A stretch of 64,000 nt of DNA from Clostridia bacterium. Its GTDB lineage: Bacteria; Bacillota; Clostridia; Oscillospirales; Acutalibacteraceae. The position numbers and the translations under genes were made by a program. The stretch spans positions 1-64,000 of the forward strand of contig JAGASD010000001.1 of the NCBI GenBank assembly GCA_017621885.1, given 5' to 3'. This document shows, one piece after another, positions 16,774 to 25,919 of the stretch (the first letter of the stretch is position 1; the number at the start of each line of letters is the position of its first letter). Under the pieces are notes generated by a model. The model was not told where the DNA came from. It searched no databases and worked only from the letters and a program-made list of their open reading frames with translations.

Positions 16774-17644
16774 AAGTCACCTTTTTATTTTTTTGAAAAT
16801 CAATTTCGCTGAAAAATGCGCCGCACATTATAAGCGCTGCGCCTATAATTTCAGAGCCCTTTGGTATTTGCATAAAAATAATTGCAGAAAGAATTATTGC
16901 GGATGCAGGGTCTATGTAACTGAAAATTGCAACGGTCTGTGCTTTGAGTTTTTTTACAGCATCAAAATATAAAAGATAAGCAAAGCCTGTGTGCACAATA
17001 CCCACAATCAATAAAAGAACAAGTGATTTTGTGTTAAATGAAATGTCTGAGCTTGTGAAAAGTGCATAGGGGAGCACAACAAGCCCTGCGGTAATAAGCT
17101 GAATTGCGGTTTTTTCATAGGCGGGTACTTCACCCATAAATTTATTCATAAGAACAACGCTTGCATAAAGCATAGCCGCACCAAGTCCCAATGCTACACC
17201 GAAAAATTTGGAGGTTCCGCCCTGCAAAACACCCGAAACGGCTACTAAACCACAGAGGGCGAGAAGTATGCAGATGATTTGTTTAAGCTTTAATTTTTCT
17301 TTTAAAATAAAGGGGGAGAGAGCCATAACAATAATCGGCGCTGTGTAATAGCAAACGGTAGCAACGGGAATACCCGTGTGACGGTAGGCTTCAAAAAGCA
17401 AAATCCAGTTAAAGCCTATGGCAACACCTGATAGTGCCAATAACCACAGTTTTTTCTTTATGCTTTCAAAATCGGGCTTGTGTCCCCTTAAAAACATTAC
17501 AATTATAATAATAAGGGCACCTGAAATGCCTCTGAATGATGCAATAAGACCTGATGGGAGTGCGATGAGCTCAACGAAAATTCCGATTGTGCCGAAAATA
17601 ATCATTGATAATATCATTGACATTTTGTCTTTCAAAAAATTCAC
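16757..17644 (-). CDS. EamA/DMT family transporter
   Basis: This 295-residue membrane protein has ten predicted hydrophobic helices in two EamA halves (IFGTIGIFVELIALPSG ... RGISGALIIIIVMFLRG; second half VPAYEKTAIQLITAGLVVL ... GAALIMCGAFFSEI). The family exports amino acids, nucleosides or drugs by a drug/metabolite exchange mechanism. No substrate can be assigned. It is the first gene of the minus-strand operon with the TPR and DUF4037 genes; the start has a GGGAG site. Confidence 0.86.
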   Translation of the reverse strand: MNFLKDKMSMILSMIIFGTIGIFVELIALPSGLIASFRGISGALIIIIVMFLRGHKPDFESIKKKLWLLALSGVAIGFNWILLFEAYRHTGIPVATVCYYTAPIIVMALSPFILKEKLKLKQIICILLALCGLVAVSGVLQGGTSKFFGVALGLGAAMLYASVVLMNKFMGEVPAYEKTAIQLITAGLVVLPYALFTSSDISFNTKSLVLLLIVGIVHTGFAYLLYFDAVKKLKAQTVAIFSYIDPASAIILSAIIFMQIPKGSEIIGAALIMCGAFFSEIDFQKNKKVTYDTSK

Positions 17645-17698
17645 TCCCTTAAAAATTTTTTCTAATCATAAAATACCATTTTTGAAGAATATCGTCAA

Positions 17699-17736
17699 TA
17701 AAAAAATAAAGCCCCGACAGACAACGTCGGGGCTTT
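17699..17736 (-). terminator. Intrinsic terminator of the metallophosphoesterase gene
   Basis: AAAGCCCCGAC (17708-17718) pairs with GTCGGGGCTTT (17726-17736), and a T-rich run follows in the minus direction (17699-17707). Confidence 0.9.
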
Positions 17737-17743
17737 AAAGCTT

Positions 17744-19444
17744 TTAAATCCAGAGATTGAGCATTGCAACAATGTAACGAAGGAAGATATAAAGCTTGTT
17801 GGCAATGTCAAGAGCAGATGATGTGAAGCTGTTTGTGATGTTTGATGAAGTATCTGTGCGGCCGTAACCGTCAATTGCACCGTAGTTATCATCAACACCG
17901 TCATCATTTGCGAAGGAATCAAGCAGGGGAGAAGCAATGGCAACAAGAAGATATTCGCCTGCTGTTACACCCTCTTCTTCTGCAGAAACCATTTTAAGGA
18001 TTGTGTCAATTGCTTCAATTTCATAATTTGCAAGAATTGATGCTGCAGCCTGATGGAATGCCTGGTCATCAATGAAATCAAACTCTGATTTAATAACAAG
18101 GGACATCATAAGGAAAAGAAGCTTAACGTCTTCTTCGTGCAAGGGATAATCCTCACTGCCTTCATAGTGAGCGGCAACAAGCTCTGTTGCAACGTCCCAA
18201 CCGTCTTTGTAATCGCTGTCGGGGATGTCGATGTTATATTCCTTTGCTAATTCCTGTGCGCTGCCTTCACCATAAAGGGGCATATTAAGAACATCGTTAA
18301 ATGCATCAACAGCACCTCTTACGAGGTTGTAATAAATATCGCCGGGCTTAATACCGAGCTGTTCGTCATTGAAACCGCGTTCAAGTCGGTATTCAACACC
18401 GTTTTTAAGATACTGCTTTGCGAAAGCGTTAAGACCCTTGTTCATTTCGGCAATCTGCTCATCAGAGTAGCCGTCAACAGCTTCTACAAGAGCGTCTGTA
18501 TCGATTGAATCAACTGTTTTTGGCTCATAGGTGATTGTATCCTCATACATTTCCATATATCTGTACTGAAGAGGATACATTGTAAGTGAGGTTGTTGCAA
18601 AGTCAGAAATTGTGTTGCCGGAAGCGGTTGTGTGAGTTGTTGCATCACTGCAGTGCTCGTGACCTGAGAAAACAAGCTTGATGCCTGCATCAGCCCATTT
18701 GTTAGCGGTTGCAGTATGATTTCTGATAATGAAATCGTGGCTGAGGACTCTCTGCAAGGGCATATGGTCAAGAAGGTTGTGGTGGAGCATAAGAATGGGG
18801 TATCTGCCTGCATCATAAGCCTTCTGTGCTTCTTTGATAACCCAGTTAACCTTTGCATCTGTCATACCGTCTTCTGTGGATTTATCGGGGTCATTACTGT
18901 CAAGAGCAATAAGTCTGTATTTATCACCGAGGTTTGCTGTGTATGACAAGCCGTCAATTGTGATAGCCCGGTCATAACCGAATTCTGCATAAATCTCTTT
19001 GAATTTTGCGGCGTCTGTAACGCAGTATTCACCAAGGTTGCCGTAATCGTGGTTACCGGGGATAACATAAACCTGCTTACCTGATGTTTCTTCAAAGTTT
19101 TTGAGCTTTTCAGCAACAGCATAGTGTTCTTCAACAAGTCTTCTGCCGTTATCTGCAAGGTCACCTGAAATAAGAAGAAAATCTATATTGTCGTCTTCAG
19201 CAACCTGACGAAGCATTTCGTCAATAATAAGACCGCTTTCATTTTCCATGGCGGCACGGCGGTTTGCATAGCCGTAAATCGGGTCTTCAGAGAACCATTC
19301 CAGCTCTTCGTCGGGGACGTTGTAATGAAGGTCTGATGCAACTGCATAAGAAATGTCAGGCTCTAAAGCAACAGCCTGCGCCACTGCAGAGCATAAACCG
19401 AAAACAATTGAAAGCGAAACTAACAAAGCGATTATTTTTTTCAT
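17744..19444 (-). CDS. Secreted calcineurin-like metallophosphoesterase
   Basis: The protein has 566 residues with a signal peptide (residues ~1-25, cleavage near AQAVA). The metallophosphatase motifs run in order: ASDLHYN (D-x-H), LLISGDLADNG (GDxxD), VIPGNHDYGN (GNHD/E), MLHHNL and FSGHEHCSD (GHxH). These coordinate a binuclear metal centre. The C-terminal ~250 residues form a helical region of unknown function ending in a hydrophobic stretch (ANKLYIFLRYIVAMLNLWI) that could anchor the protein. The substrate is unknown; phosphodiesters, nucleotides or polyprenyl phosphates are all possible. It is monocistronic, with terminators on both sides. Confidence 0.87.
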   Translation of the reverse strand: MKKIIALLVSLSIVFGLCSAVAQAVALEPDISYAVASDLHYNVPDEELEWFSEDPIYGYANRRAAMENESGLIIDEMLRQVAEDDNIDFLLISGDLADNGRRLVEEHYAVAEKLKNFEETSGKQVYVIPGNHDYGNLGEYCVTDAAKFKEIYAEFGYDRAITIDGLSYTANLGDKYRLIALDSNDPDKSTEDGMTDAKVNWVIKEAQKAYDAGRYPILMLHHNLLDHMPLQRVLSHDFIIRNHTATANKWADAGIKLVFSGHEHCSDATTHTTASGNTISDFATTSLTMYPLQYRYMEMYEDTITYEPKTVDSIDTDALVEAVDGYSDEQIAEMNKGLNAFAKQYLKNGVEYRLERGFNDEQLGIKPGDIYYNLVRGAVDAFNDVLNMPLYGEGSAQELAKEYNIDIPDSDYKDGWDVATELVAAHYEGSEDYPLHEEDVKLLFLMMSLVIKSEFDFIDDQAFHQAAASILANYEIEAIDTILKMVSAEEEGVTAGEYLLVAIASPLLDSFANDDGVDDNYGAIDGYGRTDTSSNITNSFTSSALDIANKLYIFLRYIVAMLNLWI

Positions 19445-19501
19445 AATCTGTTTCTCCTTTATTTAGGATATTTGTAATATATTAACATTATTAATAAATA
19501 A

Positions 19502-19538
19502 TGTCAATAAAGCACCCGGACATTTTGTCGGGTGCTTT
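19502..19538 (-). terminator. Intrinsic terminator of the SGNH hydrolase operon
   Basis: AAAGCACCC...GACA and TGTCGGGTGCTTT (19509-19538) pair around a short TTTT loop. The minus-direction sequence continues with TTATTGACAT. Confidence 0.8.
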
Positions 19539-19548
19539 ATCAAAGTGA

Positions 19549-21399
19549 TTAACAATATGATACGTAGTGGAAAACAGCTTCTTCTATATCAAATCTGGTG
19601 AATGCTGCCTTGTATGCTTCGGCACTACAGGTGTCTAAGGTTACGAAATTCTGTAACACATAATTCTGGTATTCATCTGGCGGATAGCGATAGTGGAAAT
19701 TCTCTATCTCATTACAATATGATTTCCAGAGTTCTTCGGCTTGAGCAATTTTATCTTCTTCTCCGGAGTAGTATAATTTTTCAATTTGATATCCGTATTC
19801 ACTGTAATCTGCAACTGTTGTGAAATTGGCATTACTACCTGAACAGTTTAATTGGCAGACGGTAACATCTTTGTACCAATAACTTGCATAACCTGGTATT
19901 TCTTCAGGTAAATCTTCCGGGGCTAAGTGATTGGTAAGATAGATGGTTTTACCGCCATTTTGGAATGGTAGAATTGGGAAGTATCCGTTATTGCCAGATA
20001 CAGTGCCTTTAACGTATCTGGAACCGTTATAGTAGAAATAACCGGATATTGCGGGAATACAAGTAGCGCCTAGACCTGTGCAGAAGAAAATTTCAGGAAT
20101 GTTATCGCCGGTTACGTCAATTAACTCGTAACCGATATTAACGTCATTTATTTCAAAGCCATAATCAGGCGCATTACAAAGTAGGTCAATAGCAGCGCTA
20201 TCCCAGCTTTTAGTAGGTTGCGGTGAGGTAAGTGGTGGCGGTTGGGTGAATATCATGGTAGTCTGGGGCGGTGAAGTGTTTGGTGGTATGTAATCAGGAT
20301 TCTTTTCTTTTTCTAATTCGTCAATTTTTGCTTGAACACATCTGGCGTAAGCCTCAGCACCTTTTTCATTGGGGTGTATGGAGTATGCACTTGAGATGGG
20401 AAATTTACCTATTTGTTTAAGGTCTTGAGCGTTGGGGAATAAATATACACGGTTAATATATGCATCCGGTGTATATGCTTCGTGATCTTTGAATTCATCT
20501 GCCACAGGAACAAAGTGAACCGGGTAACCGTTTGTTTGGCAGTTTTTAACGATAGCAGCTAATTTTTCGTTAAAAAGAACGATGGCATTGTTAATTGCGG
20601 TACGTTCTTCATAACTGAATAAGGCATTTACATGAAGCTTAGAAGATGAAAAAAGCTTTGGATATCCGGCAACAATTATATTTGCTTGTTTTCCTGCTGT
20701 GTCGCTGATTTTTTTGTAAGCCGATTCCAAGTTCCCTGCAGTTGTGGTGTTTAATTGGTTGACTTTTTCAGCAAGCCGACTATTGAGCTTTTCGGGTTCG
20801 GTAAAAGTGAAGTCCATAGCAGCTGTTTCTATTATTTCTTTAAACCCAAGATCATTTCCACCTAATGTCAAGGTGACATAGTCGGCTTTTTGGTTGTTTT
20901 TTTCAACAGTTTCAAAAATTGCTAATTGATTTGTAATGTATCCGGAATCTTCACATATTTTACCATTAATTTCTAAATGGTATTCTTGTGGCTGTTTAGA
21001 ATCTAAATGTACTGTTTCTGCTCCGGAGGAAGCAACAAAATACCAATGCGCTTCTTTGTCGGATTTGTTTTCATCGTATTTACTCAAATTCATTATGTAG
21101 CATATTCCGCTATCATTGTCATTAAGGGTGAGTTTACCGGACCATGCTTTTGTTGATCTGTGAGCAAGCCAATCCTGACTATTTATTTTTTGTTCTATAG
21201 GTAAATTCTGGTCATAAAATTCTTCTATACCTTCACCGGATGAAAAAGAGTCGCCTAAACCTACGATAACTCTATCGCTTGATGTGTTGGCAGCTTTTGT
21301 AGACACCGGAACAGGGAAAATCGAAACGTATATCAAAAAAACAAGGATAAATGATAATATGCGTGCACATAAACGTGAAACGGTTTTTTTATTCATCAT
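19549..21399 (-). CDS. Secreted SGNH/GDSL hydrolase with C-terminal accessory domain
   Basis: The 616 residues begin with a signal peptide or anchor (residues ~1-36). An SGNH esterase domain follows: block I GLGDSFSSGEG (~48), block III TLGGND (~200) and block V IHPNEKGAEAY (~345). These carry the Ser, Asn and Asp/His catalytic residues. The actinobacterial/clostridial GDSFSSGEG form is seen in secreted lipases and carbohydrate esterases. A Pro/Thr linker (~375-400) leads to a ~210-residue domain I do not recognise (YELIDVTGDNIPEIFFC). The gene overlaps the upstream membrane-protein gene by 4 nt (ATGA). The likely substrate is an ester on lipid or cell-wall glycan; specificity cannot be read. 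Confidence 0.84.
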   Translation of the reverse strand: MMNKKTVSRLCARILSFILVFLIYVSIFPVPVSTKAANTSSDRVIVGLGDSFSSGEGIEEFYDQNLPIEQKINSQDWLAHRSTKAWSGKLTLNDNDSGICYIMNLSKYDENKSDKEAHWYFVASSGAETVHLDSKQPQEYHLEINGKICEDSGYITNQLAIFETVEKNNQKADYVTLTLGGNDLGFKEIIETAAMDFTFTEPEKLNSRLAEKVNQLNTTTAGNLESAYKKISDTAGKQANIIVAGYPKLFSSSKLHVNALFSYEERTAINNAIVLFNEKLAAIVKNCQTNGYPVHFVPVADEFKDHEAYTPDAYINRVYLFPNAQDLKQIGKFPISSAYSIHPNEKGAEAYARCVQAKIDELEKEKNPDYIPPNTSPPQTTMIFTQPPPLTSPQPTKSWDSAAIDLLCNAPDYGFEINDVNIGYELIDVTGDNIPEIFFCTGLGATCIPAISGYFYYNGSRYVKGTVSGNNGYFPILPFQNGGKTIYLTNHLAPEDLPEEIPGYASYWYKDVTVCQLNCSGSNANFTTVADYSEYGYQIEKLYYSGEEDKIAQAEELWKSYCNEIENFHYRYPPDEYQNYVLQNFVTLDTCSAEAYKAAFTRFDIEEAVFHYVSYC

Positions 21400-22043
21400 A
21401 ATTTATCAATCTCCTCTACAGTTAATTTTTCTAAAGTTTCTGCATCAATACGGTCTACGGTTATAACGGTAACTTCGTCATCGTTTGGTATTGTTTCATA
21501 GAAAACACCGGATTGGTTGGCGTAACTTATTATGGTTTCTGTTTCTGATATTAAAACGGGCGCTTTACCTTGTGATTGTTCATTATACGAAATCGGGTTT
21601 GCAAAAACAAAACCGTTTATTTCCATAATAACCCATATTTCATTAGTGGATGAAATATATATGGTTTTGTAAAATGGGTGCTTTTTTGATGAGTCGGTTG
21701 AAATTTCAACATCATCATAATACTCTCCATCCATATCATAATTTGTTATTATGGACAAATTGTCGAATCCGCGACCTGAAAAGTTTTCTGTTGCATCCTT
21801 TTCATTATGAATATCTTTAGAATCATTTATCGGTGTTACGGAAACGACCGTTGATTTTTCCTGAAAATACTCCTCTGCATTTATTTCTTCAATGCCGTAA
21901 GTATCTGTATTATCTTCAGGCATCGGTGGGGAATAAATAAAATAGTAAAAGATTGCAATAACCACCGCTATCAATGCCACACATACTACGCACACAAGCG
22001 TTGTCAGCAGCACTCTTGTTGATTTTTTCTCCATAATCATCAC
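21396..22043 (-). CDS. Membrane-anchored extracytoplasmic protein of unknown function
   Basis: The 215 residues have one N-terminal transmembrane helix (VLLTTLVCVVCVALIAVVIAIFYYFIY, residues ~10-36) and a ~175-residue polar domain outside the membrane, rich in D, E, T and S. No catalytic motif is recognisable. It is the first gene of a two-gene operon, coupled by ATGA to the SGNH hydrolase, so it may assist or regulate that enzyme (inference). A consensus promoter lies upstream. Confidence 0.7.
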   Translation of the reverse strand: MMIMEKKSTRVLLTTLVCVVCVALIAVVIAIFYYFIYSPPMPEDNTDTYGIEEINAEEYFQEKSTVVSVTPINDSKDIHNEKDATENFSGRGFDNLSIITNYDMDGEYYDDVEISTDSSKKHPFYKTIYISSTNEIWVIMEINGFVFANPISYNEQSQGKAPVLISETETIISYANQSGVFYETIPNDDEVTVITVDRIDAETLEKLTVEEIDKL

Positions 22044-22076
22044 CCTTAATAAATTGTATTATTTGGTATAACATAA

Positions 22077-22105
22077 ATTATATCAACAGTTTAAAGGGGT
22101 GTCAA
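22077..22105 (-). promoter_or_regulatory. Consensus sigma-A promoter of the SGNH operon
   Basis: On the minus strand TTGACA (22100-22105), a 17-bp spacer and TATAAT (22077-22082) form a perfect consensus. The -35 lies in the palindrome GTCAATAATTGAC (22101-22113), immediately after the kdgK terminator. Confidence 0.85.
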
Positions 22106-22113
22106 TAATTGAC

Positions 22114-22155
22114 AAAAAACAAGAGTAAAAACATATGCAAAATGCTTTTACTCTT
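22114..22155 (-). terminator. Intrinsic terminator of the uxuA-eda-kdgK operon
   Basis: AAGAGTAAAA (22146-22155 complement) pairs with TTTTACTCTT (22121-22130 complement), followed in the minus direction by GTTTTTTG. Confidence 0.82.
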
Positions 22156-22174
22156 TGTATACATATTTAAATAT

Positions 22175-23197
22175 TTATCTCTGAACTCTGCCTGAGCCGT
22201 CGCCGCCTGCAAGCTTTTCAACCTCGCTGACGCTGATTCTGTTAAAGTCACCCTCGATTGAGTGCTTGAGTGCAGATGCCGCAACAGCAAATTCAATTGC
22301 TGACTGTGTATCTTTACCGTTAAGAAGTGCGTAAATAAGGCCGCCACCGAAGCTGTCGCCACCGCCTACGCGGTCAACAATGTGAAGGTGATATTCTTTT
22401 GAAAAGCAGTAGTTTTCACCGTCATAAAGCATAGCCGCCCAGTCGTTGTCACTTGCAGAAATTGAGCTGCGAAGGGTAATTGCAACCTCTTCAAAGCCGA
22501 ATTTGTCGGCAAGCTGCTTTGCAACTGATTTGTAGCCGTCTTTGTTAAGCTTACCACCATAAATATCGGTGTTTTCTGCTTCAATTCCGAAAACATCCTT
22601 TGCATCCTCTTCGTTTGAAATGCAAACGTCAACGTATTTGCAAAGCTCTGTCATAGCTTCTCTTGCTTCTGCTCTTGTCCAGAGCTTTCCGCGGTAGTTA
22701 AGGTCGCAGGAGATTTTAACACCCTTAGCCTTTGCAGCAATACAAGCCTCTTTGCAGATTTCAACAAGGTTTGCGCCTAAAGCGGGAGTAATACCTGTAA
22801 AGTGGAACCAATCTGCGCCTTCAAAAATTTCATCCCAGTTGAAGTCCTCGGGGGAAGCTTCCTGAATAGCGGAGTGTGCGCGGTCATAGATACAAACACT
22901 ACCGCGCTGTGAAGCGCCTTTTTCAAGAAAATAAATACCTACTCTGTCACCGCCGCGAGCAATTTTTGATGTGTCAACACCAAAATAACGGAGTGAGTTA
23001 ACAGCCGCCTGACCGATTGCGTGTGCAGGGAGCTTTGTTACGTAAACAGACTCCATACCGTAGTTTGCAAGGGAAACAGCAACATTAGCCTCGCCGCCGC
23101 CAAAGGTAGCCTGAAGCCGGTCGTCCTGGAAGAAGCGGTAATATCCGTTAGGTGCAAGGCGAAGCATAATTTCGCCGAAGGTAACAACTTTAGCCAT
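22175..23197 (-). CDS. kdgK: 2-dehydro-3-deoxygluconokinase (PfkB family)
   Basis: The protein has 340 residues from the ATG at 23197, which has AGGAGG 9 nt upstream; a 39-codon in-frame extension runs into eda and is unsupported. The PfkB signature 1 appears as FGGGEANVAVSLANYG (~32). Signature 2 is DRVGGGDSFGGGL (~285) with the catalytic Asp and anion hole. The N-terminal VTFGEIMLRLAPNG is typical of KDG kinases. It phosphorylates 2-keto-3-deoxygluconate to KDPG, the step between UxuA and Eda, all encoded here. It overlaps eda by 8 nt. Confidence 0.9.
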   Translation of the reverse strand: MAKVVTFGEIMLRLAPNGYYRFFQDDRLQATFGGGEANVAVSLANYGMESVYVTKLPAHAIGQAAVNSLRYFGVDTSKIARGGDRVGIYFLEKGASQRGSVCIYDRAHSAIQEASPEDFNWDEIFEGADWFHFTGITPALGANLVEICKEACIAAKAKGVKISCDLNYRGKLWTRAEAREAMTELCKYVDVCISNEEDAKDVFGIEAENTDIYGGKLNKDGYKSVAKQLADKFGFEEVAITLRSSISASDNDWAAMLYDGENYCFSKEYHLHIVDRVGGGDSFGGGLIYALLNGKDTQSAIEFAVAASALKHSIEGDFNRISVSEVEKLAGGDGSGRVQR

Positions 23198-23837
23198 TTG
23201 AACGTGCCTCCTTAACAATTTCAACTGATTTTTTACAAAGGTCAATGATTTCGTCCCATTTTTGGTTGTCGATAAGGTCTGCAGTAACCATATATGAACC
23301 GCCGCAAGCGGCAATTACAGGACAGGAAAGGTAATCTTTAAGGTTATTAAGACCGATACCGCCTGTAGGCATAACCTTGAACATCGGGAAGGGAGCGCTC
23401 ATTGCTTTGATTTTTGCAAGACCGCCTGACTGCTCTGCAGGGAAGAATTTAAGCACGTCAAGACCGAGTCTGTAAGCTGTGTGATAGTCTGTGGGAGTGG
23501 TGCAGCCTGCGTATATGGGAATGTTCTTTTCCTGACAGTATTTAACAATGTATTCGTCAAGACCGGGTGTAACAATGAACTTTGCACCTGCTTCAATAGC
23601 CTCGTCAACCTGAGCGGTTGTAAGAACAGTGCCTGCACCAACGAGCATCTCGGGTACGTTTTCGCTCATAAGCTTAATTGCAGTTGCCGCACCTGCTGCA
23701 CGGAACGTAACCTCTGCAACGGGAACACCGCCCTTTACGAGAGCTTCTGCAAGAGCAACAGAATCTCTTTCGGGATTGTTAAGTTTAATAACCGGAACTA
23801 CGCCGATTGACATAATTTTTTCAGAAATAGGGTTCAT
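23190..23837 (-). CDS. eda: 2-dehydro-3-deoxyphosphogluconate (KDPG) aldolase
   Basis: The 215 residues are the full length for this family. The class I TIM-barrel aldolase motifs are present: the Glu in EVTFRAAGA (~41), VGAGTVL, the Schiff-base Lys in VLKFFPAEQSGG (~131) and VMPTGGIGLNNL. It cleaves KDPG to pyruvate and glyceraldehyde 3-phosphate, the last step of the uronate branch. It lies between uxuA (15-bp gap) and kdgK (overlap). Confidence 0.92.
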   Translation of the reverse strand: MNPISEKIMSIGVVPVIKLNNPERDSVALAEALVKGGVPVAEVTFRAAGAATAIKLMSENVPEMLVGAGTVLTTAQVDEAIEAGAKFIVTPGLDEYIVKYCQEKNIPIYAGCTTPTDYHTAYRLGLDVLKFFPAEQSGGLAKIKAMSAPFPMFKVMPTGGIGLNNLKDYLSCPVIAACGGSYMVTADLIDNQKWDEIIDLCKKSVEIVKEARSNG

Positions 23838-23852
23838 TATTTTATCCTCCGT

Positions 23853-24899
23853 TTATTTGTTTGCTTTTTCGCAGGCTTCAAAAAGACCGTTAATGTAAGT
23901 TGCACCTAAAGCGCGGTCATAAAGTCCGTAGCCCGGCTTGCCTGTTTCGCCCCAGATCATTCTGCCGTGGTCCGGTCTTACATAACCGTCAAAGCCTGTT
24001 TCAACAAGAGCCTTAACAATTTCATACATATCAAGGCTACCGCATTTTGAAAGGTGACCTTGCTCCTCAAAGCTACCGTCGGGGAGTACGAGCACCTGAC
24101 GGATGTGCATAAATGCGATTCTGTCCATAGCGCTGTATTTTTTAACCATTGCAACAACATCGTTTGTTGCGGCACAACCGAGGGAGCCTGTGCAAAGGCA
24201 AAGTGAGTTTGCGGGGCTGTCAACAATTGCGAGCATTCTGTCAAGATTTTCTTCATTTGTGATAATTCTCGGAATACCGAAAATGGGGTAGGGCGGATCG
24301 TCGGGATGAATCGCCATTCTTACGCCGCATTCCTCTGCAACGGGAATAACCTTTTTGAGAAATTTCTCAAGGTTTGCCCAAAGACCTTCTTCACCAAGCT
24401 CACCGTAAGCGGAAATGAGCTCACGAACCTCTTCCTGAGAGTAGCTTGAATCCCAACCGGGAAGATGAATATCATCTTTAAGAGGGTCAAGACCCTTCAT
24501 CTGCTCCCAATACATAACAAGGCTTGTAGAGCCGTCGGGGGCTTCCTTGTCAAGCTGTGTACGTGTCCAGTCAAAAACGGGCATAAAGTTATATGTTACA
24601 CATTTAATGCCGTATTTAGCGCAACGGCGGATGTTTTCGCAATAAACGTCAATAAGCTCGTCAACGTTATCTCTGCCAAGCTTAATATTTTCGTGAACGG
24701 GGATGGACTCAACAATATCAAAAACAAGGTTGTTGTCCTCGCATTGCTTTTTCATTTTTGCAATGCTCTCCTCGGGCCATACTTTACCGGGCTTAACGTC
24801 GTAAACAGCGCTTACAACGCTACGCATATTTGGAATCTGGCTGATATATTGAAGTGAAATGGGGTCGGTATCGCCATACCAACGGAATGACATTTTCAT
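23853..24899 (-). CDS. uxuA: Mannonate dehydratase
   Basis: The 348 residues begin MKMSFRWYGDTDPISL, a family hallmark. They contain the metal/active-site segments MAIHPDDPPYPIFG, LCLCTGSLGC, FMHIRQV and YVRPDHGRMIWGE. It dehydrates D-mannonate to 2-keto-3-deoxygluconate. It is the first gene of uxuA-eda-kdgK with a strong GGGAGG site. Mannonate would come from glucuronate via UxaC and UxuB, which are not in this window. Confidence 0.94.
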   Translation of the reverse strand: MKMSFRWYGDTDPISLQYISQIPNMRSVVSAVYDVKPGKVWPEESIAKMKKQCEDNNLVFDIVESIPVHENIKLGRDNVDELIDVYCENIRRCAKYGIKCVTYNFMPVFDWTRTQLDKEAPDGSTSLVMYWEQMKGLDPLKDDIHLPGWDSSYSQEEVRELISAYGELGEEGLWANLEKFLKKVIPVAEECGVRMAIHPDDPPYPIFGIPRIITNEENLDRMLAIVDSPANSLCLCTGSLGCAATNDVVAMVKKYSAMDRIAFMHIRQVLVLPDGSFEEQGHLSKCGSLDMYEIVKALVETGFDGYVRPDHGRMIWGETGKPGYGLYDRALGATYINGLFEACEKANK

Positions 24900-24939
24900 A
24901 AGAGGTGACCTCCCTATAAAATTCTATTCATACAAGCTT

Positions 24940-24967
24940 AGTATATCACGAAATATTTACAATACAA
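24940..24967 (-). promoter_or_regulatory. Probable promoter of the uxuA operon
   Basis: On the minus strand TTGTAT (24962-24967), a 16-bp spacer and TATACT (24940-24945) are recognisable but weak, which fits an activator-dependent promoter. An imperfect palindrome TACAA-TACAAA-TTGTA (24958-24973) overlaps the -35 and could be the regulator site. Confidence 0.5.
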
Positions 24968-24981
24968 ATTGTATATATTGT

Positions 24982-25010
24982 TTGACATATTGTGATAGTT
25001 GCGGTAATAT
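24982..25010 (+). promoter_or_regulatory. Promoter of the AraC-family gene
   Basis: TTGACA (24982-24987), a 17-bp spacer and TAATAT (25005-25010) lie about 54 bp before the ATG. This is back to back with the uxuA promoter, so a protein bound at 24958-24973 could affect both. Confidence 0.75.
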
Positions 25011-25064
25011 AAGTTGATGAAATAAAAACAGATATATTAAATTTTTGACATTGAAGGTGAGTTT

Positions 25065-25919
25065 ATGCAGTCACATACTCAAAGTTTTCAGACCCGTCAG
25101 AATATGGAGAAAAATACGTTTGAGGTTTTTCGTTATCGGGATCCGAAGCCTGCAGCTGTTTCGGTGCATCATCACGATTTTTATGAGATTTATTTTTTCT
25201 TAAGCGGTGAGGTTGAATACAGGGTAGAGGGTAAAACCTTTTTGCTCACCCCGGGTGACTTGCTTCTTATAAACCCTCGTGAGCTTCATCAACCCATTGT
25301 AAAACCCGGTTGTGTTTATGAAAGAATCGTTCTGTGGATTGACAAAGCCTATATTGAAGGCTTCGGTGACAGCGAAAACAGCCTTACAAAATGCTTTGAT
25401 ATACAGTCACCCACGCATACCAATATATTAAGACCAACGGGAATACAGCGAACCAATATAACGGAGCTTCTTGAAAATATGATAAATGAAAGCTACGGCA
25501 ATGACTACGGGAACGACCTGAGTGCAATGGGTGTGTTTTTGCAGTTTATGGTGGAAATAAACCGCCTTGCAATTCAGAAGGAGGGTAGCGCAGAGCCGGT
25601 TAAGGATACCCTTCTTGTGACGCAGGTGCTCAGCTTTATAAACGAGCATTATAATGAGGAATTATCCTTAGAGAGCATTGCCCGTAAGTTTTTTGTAAGT
25701 AAATATCACCTCTCTCACGAGTTTACACGCTCCGTCGGTACAAGCGTATACAGATATATAATGCTGAAAAGACTTTTAAATGCTAAAGAGCTTTTATCGC
25801 AAGGTATGGCACCGGGTGTGGTTTATCACAAATGCGGCTTTCAGGATTACGCAAATTTTTACAGAGCCTTTAAAGCCGAGTATGGGGTAAGCCCGAAGGA
25901 ATTAGGAATGAGGAATTAG
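25065..25919 (+). CDS. AraC-family transcriptional regulator, likely controlling uronate catabolism
   Basis: The protein has 284 residues. The N-terminal cupin (residues ~25-110: VSVHHHDFYEIYFFLSGE, LLTPGDLLLINPRELHQP) is a sugar-binding fold. Two C-terminal helix-turn-helix motifs follow (LSLESIARKFFVSKYHLSHEF and GVVYHKCGFQDYANFYRAFK). Divergent placement from uxuA-eda-kdgK strongly suggests it regulates that operon in response to a uronate-derived sugar. The final residues (ELGMRN) and the stop are encoded by the heptamer repeat that begins at about 25899. Confidence 0.88.
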   Translation: MQSHTQSFQTRQNMEKNTFEVFRYRDPKPAAVSVHHHDFYEIYFFLSGEVEYRVEGKTFLLTPGDLLLINPRELHQPIVKPGCVYERIVLWIDKAYIEGFGDSENSLTKCFDIQSPTHTNILRPTGIQRTNITELLENMINESYGNDYGNDLSAMGVFLQFMVEINRLAIQKEGSAEPVKDTLLVTQVLSFINEHYNEELSLESIARKFFVSKYHLSHEFTRSVGTSVYRYIMLKRLLNAKELLSQGMAPGVVYHKCGFQDYANFYRAFKAEYGVSPKELGMRN

